This document shows, piece by piece, positions 55,401 to 64,000 of a stretch of 64,000 nucleotides of DNA. Source of the stretch: Spisula solida (lineage: Eukaryota; Mollusca; Bivalvia; Venerida; Mactridae). The notes under the pieces are model-generated. The model saw only the letters and a list, made by a program, of their open reading frames with translations. It ran no database searches and was not told the DNA's origin. Each line of letters begins with the position of its first letter. Position 1 is the stretch's first letter. A program made the position numbers and the translations under genes. The stretch lies in assembly GCA_947247005.1 (NCBI GenBank), contig OX365952.1:44930722-44994721 (forward strand), read 5' to 3'.

Positions 55401-58400
55401 AAACTAACCGAGCACAGGAAACATAAAACACCCAAAGACACAATGCCCAACTAAACAAGCGCAGATCCGCCCAATGTCATTTTATTATCATCGATTTTGT
55501 ATTTTAGCGAGATGGAGGATACGAGCATTTAGTGACAAACCCAAAGCTAGACAGGATCCAGACGTGCCTTTACCAGGTCCAAGGCTGATTAGTAGCAAAG
55601 TACATAACACAACCGCCAACAAAACCATCACCAGTTATAACCACACACAGCTGTTGTTTTATACGATGCAACTGTTTGACCATGACGTCGTATTAACGCC
55701 AGAAGGTATAGTCGGCATTGTATTTAACAAGACTTTAAATAGTACTCATTTAGGTACTGTTCTATCAAACCATTTACGCTAGCGTAACCCTAAGATGTTC
55801 CTAAATATTGAGTACGTTGATAATATTTTCGCAAATTTATGCGTTTTACTATGAGTTTATATCTAGGTAATGAATGTTTTTGTACTTTACACTATGGACT
55901 AATCCGGTTAGAAGTATATTAGATAAACACGTTGATTTTTACATTTGTAATAGATACCCAACATGAAAGCATGCCTCCCCCGTTTAGAAGACGAGTCCGT
56001 GTTTGGATTACCTAAGTTAGATATATACTAGTATAGTTCATCGGAGATAACCCTAGCCTTTGTTTACAAAAAAAATGAATTCATTTTCCATATTTTTTGT
56101 GTTCAGTCTTGTGCATAAACACTTTAATAATATGCTTGCAAATCCTAAAGGGTGAGATCTCTGGTCGTTCAACAACAATATCCCAAACTCCACAGCAAGG
56201 CATGTTCAAAACATATTTATACGTCAAAGCGCTGAATATGATCATTTGGAAAAAATAATTACCTCGCAAAACTGCTCTTACATAAAGAGTCGATTTGGAA
56301 TGAATCTGAAATACCCAAAGTATTATAAATCACGTAAAGTAACACAAAGCTCCAAAGAACAAAAATACCCCAAATAATATAGGGCAAATATTAAGACCCC
56401 TATAACCAATAATGACCCACTTAGCATATAAGGTTGCTACATGAGTTTATACAAATACAAATTGCTTTATACTCTTGTTTTATATAAAGTATTGTTTTCT
56501 AAAGATTGTTTTGATCAAAGAAATTGATGTTTAGTACAGCAATAAATGATGTGTTTTTTTCAAATAACGTTTTAAATCATTTCTGATTGGTAGATACATG
56601 TATTTCAGGTAACGTTAGAGATACGTTTAACTGCTGTCAACCGGTTGAGGGTGTAAAGTAAGTTATAACTGATACTTAACAATTAATTTTTATTGTTAAT
56701 TTCAAAAGAGTGTATACATTTGCATTTCCAAACTTCTAACCCGTTACACTACGCTCAGTAACGGTAGCACAAACACTACGCTCAGTAACGGTAACACAAA
56801 CACTACGCTCAGTAACGGTAGCACAAACACTACGCTCAGTAACGGTAGCACAAACACTACGCTCAGTAACGGTAGCACAAACACTACGCTCAGTAACGGT
56901 AGCGCATATCGTTTTTGCTGTGCGGAGTTCTAGTGTAATTTAATGACGGTTAAAGGGGCATGCCCTGGAACTAAAGTGTCTCGAATAGCATTCAAATTGG
57001 AATCATTTTGAAATCTAAGTCAATAATGAAAGTTCTGTAAAAAGTTATAATATCCCACTATTTTTTTTAAAGTATTTCAATGATAACTTAATATCGTTGT
57101 CGTCAATAAAGGGCTGACAGCCTTTTATTCTAATCGATATACAAAATATTTCACCATCATGAGCCCAACTCAGCTTTTTGATTGCTGAAACTGGTTCATT
57201 TGGAATTTCGACAGTTTAGACATGGGAGGATTATAACTTGTTTAGTTGGACATTGTTCCTTTTATGTTTTCCGTGTTCGGCTGGTTCAGGTGGGCATTGT
57301 ACCTTGTGTCTATTTTTATTTGTTATGTTTTCTGCGCTCGGCTGGTCAAGCTGAGTCCTGCCTTCCCTGTCTGACTTAATAGTATCTTCTTCCTACACAG
57401 TAGAAGGTAACTGTATCAAGTTAAATCCATTCATAAGTTTGGGTACAACCTCAATATTTTCAAAGTACATTGTCATATTAGTTTGATACATTGCATAGGT
57501 TTTCAGCATCATGTCCCCAACCACAACACATGAGTAGGTAACTCTATCAAGAAGTTTGACCAAATAATCTGCCCCCAGTTATCGCCTTATAAATTCGTGT
57601 TAAGGTTTAGGTACAACCTCAAATATTTTTCAGTTCATTGCCATATTGCTTTGATTCTTGGCATACTTGTTCACTACCATGATCCTAAGCCCTACACAGG
57701 AGTAGGTACTTCTTACAAAAGTATAATAGAAAGTTGCACAGGGAAGGCAGCACTCAACTTAACCAACAGTACACAGAAAACACAATGCCCAATACCTACT
57801 TATGTTGCTCTCTCTTTACTATCCAATCATGGCACTGCGAAAAGTGGAACGCACTGTTCGAGAGCAGCTGTTGTTATTATTGCGAACAACATAATCAGAA
57901 CACTATGATTCTTACATTTGGTTCCATATAATTATAGCACCAAATATGATCAATATACGATACTAATATAAAATGAGTAGAATCAGGGCGTAATTAATAT
58001 TGACTGGTAAATTAACAAGTTTCAAGTTTTATTAGCAAAATCGGCAAATAATATGCCTTTGGCCAATTTACAACAAATATATACAAGTACATATAACGAT
58101 TTATGAACTCATGTTGCAACTGTCAAGTGATTTAACACTTTCGAAAGGCAAATTTAATTGCGTAAGTGTACGTATACATGTACGGTTAGCTGAACGTATA
58201 AAAAGATTATATTAAGTCAGACAAGGAAGACAGTCCTCATCGTAACCATCCGAGCACAGAAAACATTAAAAAACACACAAAGCACAATGCCCAACTGAAC
58301 CAACCGAGCACAGGAACATTAAAACACATTCAAGGCACAATGCCCAACTAATCAAGCAAAGATCCGCCCAATTCCAAGCTGTCGAAAAGTATAAAACATT

Positions 58401-61400
58401 ATTACTAGCTAAGTACAAGTTCGCATCGCAACCTCACTAATAGTGTGATGTCGCAACGCGTACGTGCAAATGGTCGGGTAGCTGCAACCGCCTTGTTATC
58501 TTGCTAAAGGATTGAAGCCGAGCTTTATATTGACGATTTTTTAGTCGAGAATTGCTATGGAATAAGTAAAGTTTACAACATGCGCTACTGTTGGTTAATA
58601 ATGAAAAACTGTATAATTTCAGTAATTTCTGTTTGGCATTCAATATCACTGCAGAAGAGGCGGATGATACGTTCTATGAAGGACAGTGTATAGAGCTGAG
58701 ACGCTCGGATACTTTCTTGTCGTGTGGCGATGGTAAGTATAACTCTTGAAAACGCGATAAATGGCACTACAAAAACAAACACAAAATTGCTTATATTTTT
58801 GTTATGGATTAAAATCAAGCACCGTTATAACTCCGACGTGATACATTGCAATACAAAAACAAAGACAAAATTCCTTATATTTTTGTTATGGATTAAAATC
58901 AAGCACCGTCACTTTTGCCTATGAAAGCATTCAAACATTTGGCACAACATACACGGTTTGCATGCTCCTTAATATTCAGAAACGATAAGTGTAGCGGATT
59001 TTCTGTTTGATTTTGTATTGCAAGTTATCGCGTTCGAGTTATACCGTATACAATTGACTGGCCCTCATAAAGTGTAGTAAAAGTGTACAGTGGTTTCAAT
59101 GCTCTGACTCAGTGTGGACATATCACGTGGTACGTGATGTAATTTTGGATAAGAACGCAAGTTAAAACTGTTAACATAAAGTTGAAAACAACCGTAATTG
59201 TTTTATTATTTGACATATTTTAACGAGACATCTTCGAGGCCCAAGCCGAGAATGAGTACTCTTTATACAACTAAATATGTTTCAACGAAAGACCTGGATA
59301 GTAGTTGAGTCGGATTCGGGCACACATTTTGACCTATTGCACAAAATATTAAGTTGTATGGATAGTACTCATTCGTGGCCTGAGCATCAAAGATTTCTAG
59401 TTAACATCGGTCAAAGAATAAAATAGTAACGGTTGTTGTTTTCAACTTTATGTTGACAGATTTTTTACTTGCGTTCTTAGCCAAAATTACGTCACATAAC
59501 AGGTGGTATATCAAAACTGTGACTATGGAATTCGGATCTATTATGTTTATACTTTCCATCTTTATTCATTGCTCGTTTCAGATTTAAATCAGTAAATCAA
59601 AGGGAATCTAGAGCATAACGTTACACATATTTATATAACAGTATAAAAAAATGTGTATGTGTTTATAAATACAAAATACAAATACAATATTTATTTTAAG
59701 TCGGATACATGTACAAAATGTTTATGCTTGAGTATTTTTAAGTGTTATTTGGGATTCTTCTGAAGACAATTTTTGTATGCTCCCTATATAAATAAAGCCT
59801 TTATTATTTTTGTTATTATTATTTTTACGTACGCTGTCTGTTGAACATATAATTAGCATTTCTTATACAGATACAGGCTTTCAGAATCAATACAATCAAA
59901 TTTCGGGGTACGTTGATGCGGGTATGTTGTATGGATCGAGTGCCGAGGAATCTCACAAACTCAGGACTCACATCGGAGGTAAAAAAACATTTCATTCAAG
60001 CCAGAAAAGGGCAGATAAGTTCAATTCTATTTCGCTGGCTTAGAATTAGAAGACTCTCAGAAGACTTGAGATCAGTATCTCAATGTGCTTCTTCTGACCC
60101 ATTTTCATGAAAATCGGAAGTTGACCGAACAAATTTAAAAAGCTCATTTTTCCATTAGTAAAGAGTAGTTGTCATGCTGTTCTATCTTGTTTTCTCAAGA
60201 TAATATGAGCTGAGGCACAACCTATTTTTAGCGGACTATGTCAGTTGTCCTACATCATTTGTAAAATGCTCATCTAGTACTGGATTTTTTGATGATGCAT
60301 AACTTTACAATAAATTGTTCTACGTCCTACGTCTATGCAAGACACGCTACGAGCTCGCTGATACCATACCGTTTTTAACACTTTGCTAGGCAAGTGCTAC
60401 CGAAGCGGTCCGTTGCACAAGAAAGCGCTCGATAGCGTTTGATACGAAATATTGGGAACGAAGTAACGAAGGACGATACGAACCTGCTATCTTTTTTAAG
60501 TTCATTGTATAACTAATTTGATTATGCGTATGAAATACGACTTTCTTGTCTAAAACAAGTACTTTCGTGGTTTAAACAGTTAATTAAACTGATATAGGCA
60601 GTCTGCCACGTTCTGTGATTTTCGCCGCTGTGTTTTCCAAGATGGCGGTCAGTAAGCAACATAGTTTTACCTACTTATAATATAATTATTATCTTTTTTA
60701 ATGTTTTCTAGATAGGGGCCTACTCTAGTTTTTGGGAATATTTTTAAACATCATTAAAAACAAAAGAAAATTTATGAGCTGCCGAATATCGCATTTTAAA
60801 CAACTTTTGTTATTCTATTTGCCGCCATTTTTCAGTATCATTCTTTCAATGCGGAGTTGAAACTCTAATTTCCGAATCTATTAGTGAATTCGGACTCTGA
60901 CAAAATCACGTGACAGGTGTTACATTTGTAACCATACAGTACCATAAAGCGGATCAATTATCCGCAAGCCTTTCACCCTGCGTATAGTCCGCTATTAATT
61001 TGGTACTTACGACATTCTAATTTATTGAAAGGTCCATGCAACTTCACATAACTAAATTGTATCTGTAGAGTTGTCCTTGAATTATAAATGTTAATCATAA
61101 CGACTTTATAGAAGGTGAAACTTATTATTTAATCTGATAAAACTTTGACATCTTGCAATGTTGTGACGTGTTTTCAGGTCGGCTAAAGGAGTCAACTGAG
61201 AAATTTCCCCCTCAGGCGAATGATACTGATGTTGAAGATCTCCCATGTAAAGTAGAGCATCCCTACAAATGCATGGCAGTGGGTATGTATATTGTACTTA
61301 AACACCAAGGAATTTTCTTATGGTATCAGCACCTGCACGTCCTGCAGAATAAAGGGTTATTTTCAAAAGGCAATGATTTGATAACCTATCAGCAGAATTA

Positions 61401-63862
61401 TGCATTTAAGCACTTAATTTGAGTCCTAAAGGAACACCATAACACTGAAGAAAACGAAATGCAGCATCCAGTTGGTTTGTTGACAAAATAACGAATTGTA
61501 AACAGTAATTGCACGATTTATAGTCTAGGTAAAGCATATTTCTTTTTTCCATACATTTTACTTAAGCCACATTAGACCTCAAAAGGCAATAACTTGGAAA
61601 CCTATTTGAAGAGCATGGATTTTGAGCACTTTAGTTGAGTCCCAAAGATGGCAAACACCATAAGATGAAAGAAAACGAAATATAATCTCCTATTGGTTTG
61701 TTTACAAAATAATGAAAAATGCACAATTTATAATACTTACATGTAACACTCTGTCGTCAATTATTGGTCATTTGTGAAAAACATCCCAATTCCTTGTAAT
61801 AAGTCTATTTACTGGATGATCGGGAAAAGGGTCCTGGGAGACATAATTAATATGACTTTAAATGTGACTTTTGGCATACTATTTCCACAGATATAGTTAA
61901 CATTCTGTCGTCAGTTATTGTTCATTTATGAAAAAACATAATTCTTTGTATATACATGTACTGGATGATCGGAAAAACAAATGGGAGAAATAATGTGGCC
62001 AAGAGCTTTTTAGGTCACGGTAAACATAAACAACATCTCTTACTAAGGTAACAATCTCGTTTTATTAAGAGTTTGCATTGGCATATATGCAAATGTATAG
62101 GCTGGTGTAAAGGAGTTAGTCAATAGGGGTTTTTGTCATCCACCAGTTTTCAATCGGAGGGACTATACGTTCGTGTTCATGACGCGGTCTCTGATGCCCA
62201 TCATATTTCAAGGTCATATATAGATAAAACGGCTGTTCTTAAAGCGAATATCCTGAATTTATAGTTGGTTAATTAGAAAGTTTAGTGTGTTGAGGGTATC
62301 TGAGTTGTGAGGCCAGTCCTTATCTCCAGCGCCAGTCCTGGCGCCAGTCCTTTAACGTAAGATACCGAGTCTTGATGTTCAAATCATAATTAGAGATTCC
62401 TAAAGTTATTGAATCTGTTCCAAACTACTTAAAAATCTGAATGCCTTATACTTTGTTACAAATATAAAAAAATCAGAAATATTCATATGTAATTAGATTT
62501 ATAATTAGATATTATCCGACATTCATATCAAAAGTACAAATGTAACAGCCGGCGTTCTCATATAATCACTTGGGATTTTAGCATTAATAGCACAATTAAG
62601 TAAAACATCCTTCCAAAATAGATCTTAATCAATATAGAGTATTCTCGTTCACCTATGAGTAGCCTGGGAACTTGACTAACCACTGATTTATGAAGTCTGG
62701 GAATTTGACTAACCACTGATGTATGAGGATGTAGTCTGGTAACTTAACTAACCACTGATGTATGAGGATGTAGTCTGGCAACTTGACTAACCACTGATTT
62801 ATGTAGTCTGGGAACTTGACTAACCACTGACTTATGTAGTCTTGGAACTTGACTAACCACTGATTTATGTAGTCTGGGAACTTGACTTACCACTGATTTA
62901 TGTAGTCTGGGAACTTGACTTACCACTGATTTATGAGAGTTTTGGAAATTGACTAACCACTGATGTATGAGGATGTAGTCTGGCAAATTGACTAACCACT
63001 GATTTATGAGAGTTGTTTGAAATTGACTAACCACTGATTATGAGGATGTAGTCTGGAAACTTGACTAACCACTGATTTATGAGAGTTTTGGAAATTGACT
63101 AACCACTGATGTATGAGGATGTAGTCTGGGAACTTGACTAACCACTGATGTATGTAGTCTGGGAACTTGACTAACTACTGATGTCGAGGATGTAGTCTGG
63201 GAACTTGACTAACCACTGATTTATAAGGATGTAGTCTGGGAACTTGACTAACCACTGATTTATGTAGCCTGGGAACTTGACTAACCACTGATTTATGAGG
63301 ATGTAGTGTATTCTGGGAACTTGACTTACCACTGATTTATGAGGATGTAGTCTGGAGCTTGACTAACCACTGATTTATGAGGATGTAGTCTGGAGCTTGA
63401 CTAACCACTGATTTATGAGGATGTAGTCTGGAGCTTGACTAACCACTGATTTATGAGAATGTAGTCTGGAACTTGACTAACCACTGATGTATGAGGATGT
63501 AGTGTAGTCTGGGAACTTGACTAACCACTGATTTATGTGGTCTGGTAACCTGACTAACCACTGATTTATGTAGTCTGGGAACTTGACTAACCACTGATTT
63601 ATGTAGTCTGGGAACTTGACTAACCACTGATTTATGAGGATGTAGGCATATCGGCCAGGTTATTTGTATTGCTTATGTATATTACAGGTGATACACGTGG
63701 TATGGTTCACCCGGCCCTTACCACACTCCATACAGTCTTAGTACGTGAACACAACAGGATAGCCGCAGCTATGGCTGCCGCAAACCCTACCTGGTCCGAC
63801 GATAAGGTGTTTATGGAAACACGGATGATTGTGATAGCTCAGTGGCAATTTATTGTTTACAA
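52399..63862 (+). CDS. Secreted animal haem peroxidase, gene B (5' part, nine coding exons, runs off window)
   Basis: Exons 52399-52465, 53306-53423, 54573-54823, 55508-55705, 56609-56657, 58623-58732, 59871-59978, 61178-61282 and 63688-63862 give 1181 bp, about 394 residues in one frame. Seen in order: signal peptide (RLVIVLLACVTLTHA), charged pro-region, CNN...WG domain start, distal Gln200 and His204 with Asp203 between them (the haem-ester Asp position is kept, unlike gene A), Asp205, calcium loop S276-G-Y-V-D280-A-G282 (the fourth ligand Ser is Gly), and catalytic Arg339 with Val342 at the ester-Glu position. The proximal His exon and C-terminus should lie beyond 64000. Exon phases equal those of gene A, so this is a tandem duplicate. 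Whether it is a functional gene cannot be decided without the 3' half. Confidence 0.88.
53161..53225 (+). repeat. Single copy of the intron 9 minisatellite unit (gene B intron 2)
   Basis: AGGAACTTGACTAACCACTG then ATGTATGAGGATGT, preceded by TCGTTCACC as at 62644. Only one unit is present. Confidence 0.75.
53306..53423 (+). CDS. Gene B exon 3: charged pro-region
   Basis: Acceptor ATTTCAG, donor AAAG|GTAGGA. It encodes KRGSASNSVSQ, then VKQRADELDKRNAKLL. It is four codons longer than in gene A. Confidence 0.85.
54386..54557 (+). repeat. Dispersed repeat D, two sub-units, abutting gene B exon 4
   Basis: TTAAGTCAGACAGGGAAGGC head, two CCGAGCACAGAAAAC sub-units and the AAGTATAATAAATTATAACT tail. 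It ends about 15 bp before the exon 4 acceptor, so the branch point must lie in or at the edge of the repeat. Confidence 0.8.
54573..54823 (+). CDS. Gene B exon 4: start of the peroxidase domain
   Basis: Acceptor TTGTTACAG, donor AACC|GTGAGT for the ancestral 251-bp form. It encodes CNNVVNYIWGMVMRQHQRLL and HAYEN. The last 65 bp of the exon plus 31 bp of intron are repeated twice more directly downstream, so two further donors (54920, 55016) can extend the exon in frame. Confidence 0.88.
54759..55046 (+). repeat. 96-bp tandem triplication spanning exon 4 and its splice donor
   Basis: Three nearly identical units start at 54759, 54855 and 54951. Each holds the coding segment from NYIWG to HAYEN and a CCGTGAGT donor, at 54824, 54920 and 55016. 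As 96 is a multiple of 3 and no stop codon occurs, the frame stays open through all three units to 55131. The copies differ at very few bases, so the event looks recent. Confidence 0.9.
55305..55478 (+). repeat. Dispersed repeat D, two sub-units, abutting gene B exon 5
   Basis: TTAAATCAGACAGGGATGAC head, CACAATGCACAATGCCCAAC (small duplication), a second CCGAGCACAGGAAAC sub-unit and GCGCAGATCCGCCCAA. It ends about 30 bp before the exon 5 acceptor. Confidence 0.8.
55508..55705 (+). CDS. Gene B exon 5: distal Gln/His, haem-ester Asp kept
   Basis: Acceptor GTATTTTAG, donor GAAG|GTATAG; 198 bp as in gene A. It encodes DVPLPGPR and MQLFDHDVVLTPE: Gln200, Asp203, His204, Asp205. NKT and NHT sequons precede it. 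A dispersed repeat ends about 30 bp before the acceptor. Confidence 0.92.
56609..56657 (+). CDS. Gene B exon 6: 49-bp micro-exon
   Basis: Acceptor ATTTCAG, donor TAAA|GTAAGT. It encodes GNVRDTFNCCQPVEGVK, with the CC pair conserved with gene A. Confidence 0.82.
56746..56904 (+). repeat. 27-bp minisatellite in gene B intron 6
   Basis: ACACTACGCTCAGTAACGGT then AGCACAA, six units at 56746, 56773, 56800, 56827, 56854 and 56881, almost identical. Confidence 0.9.
57160..57385 (-). repeat. Dispersed repeat D, inverted copy (gene B intron 6)
   Basis: CTCAGCTTTTTGATTGCTGA tail, TTTTCCGTGTTCGGCTGGTT and TTTTCTGCGCTCGGCTGGTC sub-units, CTGCCTTCCCTGTCTGACTT head complement. Confidence 0.75.
57400..57720 (+). 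repeat. About 169-bp degenerate direct repeat
   Basis: GGGTACAACCTCAATATTTT at 57439 and AGGTACAACCTCAAATATTT at 57608 start two diverged units sharing TTCATTGCCATATT-like and GGAGTAGGTA-like words. Confidence 0.55.
57728..57795 (+). repeat. Dispersed repeat D, short copy
   Basis: GCACAGGGAAGGCAGCACTC then AACTTAACCAACAGTACACA and CACAATGCCC; the sub-unit is shortened. Confidence 0.6.
58205..58412 (+). repeat. Dispersed repeat D, two sub-units and full tail (gene B intron 6)
   Basis: TTAAGTCAGACAAGGAAGAC head, sub-units with CCGAGCACAGAAAAC and CCGAGCACAGGAAC, then GATCCGCCCAATTCCAAGCT and GTCGAAAAGTATAA. It ends 210 bp before exon 7. Confidence 0.78.
58623..58732 (+). CDS. Gene B exon 7
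   Basis: Acceptor ATTTCAG, donor GATG|GTAAGT. It encodes NFCLAFNITAEEADD and CIELRRSDTFLSCGD; 110 bp as in gene A. Confidence 0.9.
58771..58918 (+). repeat. 84-bp direct duplication in gene B intron 7
   Basis: ACAAAAACAAACACAAAATT and ACAAAAACAAAGACAAAATT, each followed by TTTTTGTTATGGATTAAAAT and CAAGCACCGT, start about 84 bp apart. Confidence 0.8.
59122..59508. mobile_element. MITE family E, copy 2 (gene B intron 7)
   Basis: Arms TTTTGGATAAGAACGCAAGT at about 59142 and TTGCGTTCTTAGCCAAAATT at about 59469 are inverted; TAAAGTTGAAAACA and its inverse lie inside. The core (AAGCCGAGAATGAGTACTC) matches the copy at 1622. Confidence 0.78.
59871..59978 (+). CDS. Gene B exon 8: altered calcium loop
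   Basis: Acceptor TTATACAG, donor GGAG|GTAAAA. It encodes QNQYNQISGYVDAGMLYGSS. Ser276 replaces Thr and Gly282 replaces Ser at two calcium-loop positions that gene A keeps. Confidence 0.9.
60029..61025. mobile_element. Possible long relative of MITE family B (gene B intron 8)
   Basis: The left end TCGCTGGCTTAGAATTAGAA matches family B; GTACTTACGACATTCTAATT at 61002 resembles the opposite end. The 1 kb between is longer than other copies and has other material in it. The right boundary is uncertain. Confidence 0.4.
61178..61282 (+). CDS. Gene B exon 9
   Basis: Acceptor GTTTTCAG, donor GTGG|GTATGT. It encodes RLKESTEKFPPQ, then NDTDVEDLPC and a second Cys before MAVG; 105 bp as in gene A. Confidence 0.9.
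61420..62000 (+). repeat. Degenerate direct repeats in gene B intron 9
   Basis: GAGTCCTAAAGG...AAGAAAACGAAAT and GAGTCCCAAAGA...AAGAAAACGAAAT about 215 bp apart; CTCTGTCGTCAATTATTGGT and ATTCTGTCGTCAGTTATTGT about 160 bp apart, each followed by TACTGGATGATCGG. These are old duplications. Confidence 0.55.
62656..63645 (+). repeat. 1-kb minisatellite in gene B intron 9
   Basis: About 27 units of GGGAACTTGACTAACCACTG then ATTTATG, followed either by TAGTCT (about 31-bp unit) or by AGGATGTAGTCT (about 38-bp unit). Some units have AGAGTTTTGG instead. The array ends about 40 bp before the exon 10 acceptor. Open frames here are repeats. Confidence 0.9.
63688..63862 (+). CDS. Gene B exon 10: catalytic Arg and REHNR helix
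   Basis: Acceptor ATTACAG, donor ACAA|GTATGA. It encodes GDTRGMVHPALTTLHT and VREHNR. Arg339 is kept; Val342 stands at the haem-ester Glu position. This is the last exon of gene B inside the window. Confidence 0.92.
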
Positions 63863-64000
63863 GTATGACATTTTAAATACCGTTTAAAGTTTTATAGCTC
63901 GTTGGATATACCTCTAACCTTATCAATATATACACATAGAGGAAACCGAGGTGTGCATGAATTATCGTTAAAACACACCTGTCCTACGGCAATTAACTTA

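Noticed and set aside
62656..63645. CRISPR array
   Set aside because: Units are head-to-tail with no unique spacers, in an intron of a eukaryotic gene; it is a minisatellite.

Overview
The window looks like eukaryotic, AT-rich nuclear DNA from a marine mollusc, most likely a bivalve. Genes are split into small GT-AG exons. The space between exons is filled with miniature inverted-repeat elements, tRNA-derived SINE pieces, minisatellites, non-LTR retrotransposons, and a repeat carrying GTCG/GGCG runs and a CCCCCGC-AAACAAAG-type end that I associate with bivalve genomes. The species assignment is an inference.

The host genes are two tandem, same-strand paralogues of a secreted animal haem peroxidase. 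Gene A (TATA box about 5558, coding 8811-27614) is complete: 15 coding exons encode 667 residues plus a stop, preceded by a non-coding first exon near 5590-5641. Gene B (TATA box about 43176, coding from 52399) shows nine coding exons and leaves the window after 63862. Eight of the nine shared coding exons have identical length (67, 251, 198, 49, 110, 108, 105 and 175 bp) and all have identical phase; exon 3 differs (106 versus 118 bp). The promoters and non-coding first exons are also recognisably homologous. The paralogues differ at functional positions. A has Ser where mammalian peroxidases have the haem-ester Asp; B keeps Asp. Both lack the haem-ester Glu. B has a changed calcium-loop residue.

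Region by region: 1-5500 upstream DNA with several MITE-like inverted repeats; 5.5-28.5 kb gene A, whose introns hold foldback elements, SINE pieces and a 1.6 kb element; 28.5-32 kb intergenic repeats; 32.2-37.7 kb a nearly full-length but broken non-LTR retrotransposon interrupted by a 0.55 kb hairpin element; 37.9-43 kb nested MITEs and one arm of an inverted repeat pair (40.06-40.72 and 48.0-49.81 kb, the second split by a LINE fragment); 43.2-64 kb gene B with long, repeat-rich introns, including a 1 kb minisatellite in intron 9.

The most notable structures are: an exact 96-bp in-frame triplication of the end of exon 4 in gene B that gives three successive splice donors; loss of the covalent-haem residues; a gene A stop codon lying inside a 17-bp minisatellite; and an intron-9 minisatellite whose unit exists as a single copy in intron 2 of the same gene. 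Nothing prokaryotic, viral or CRISPR-like was seen.
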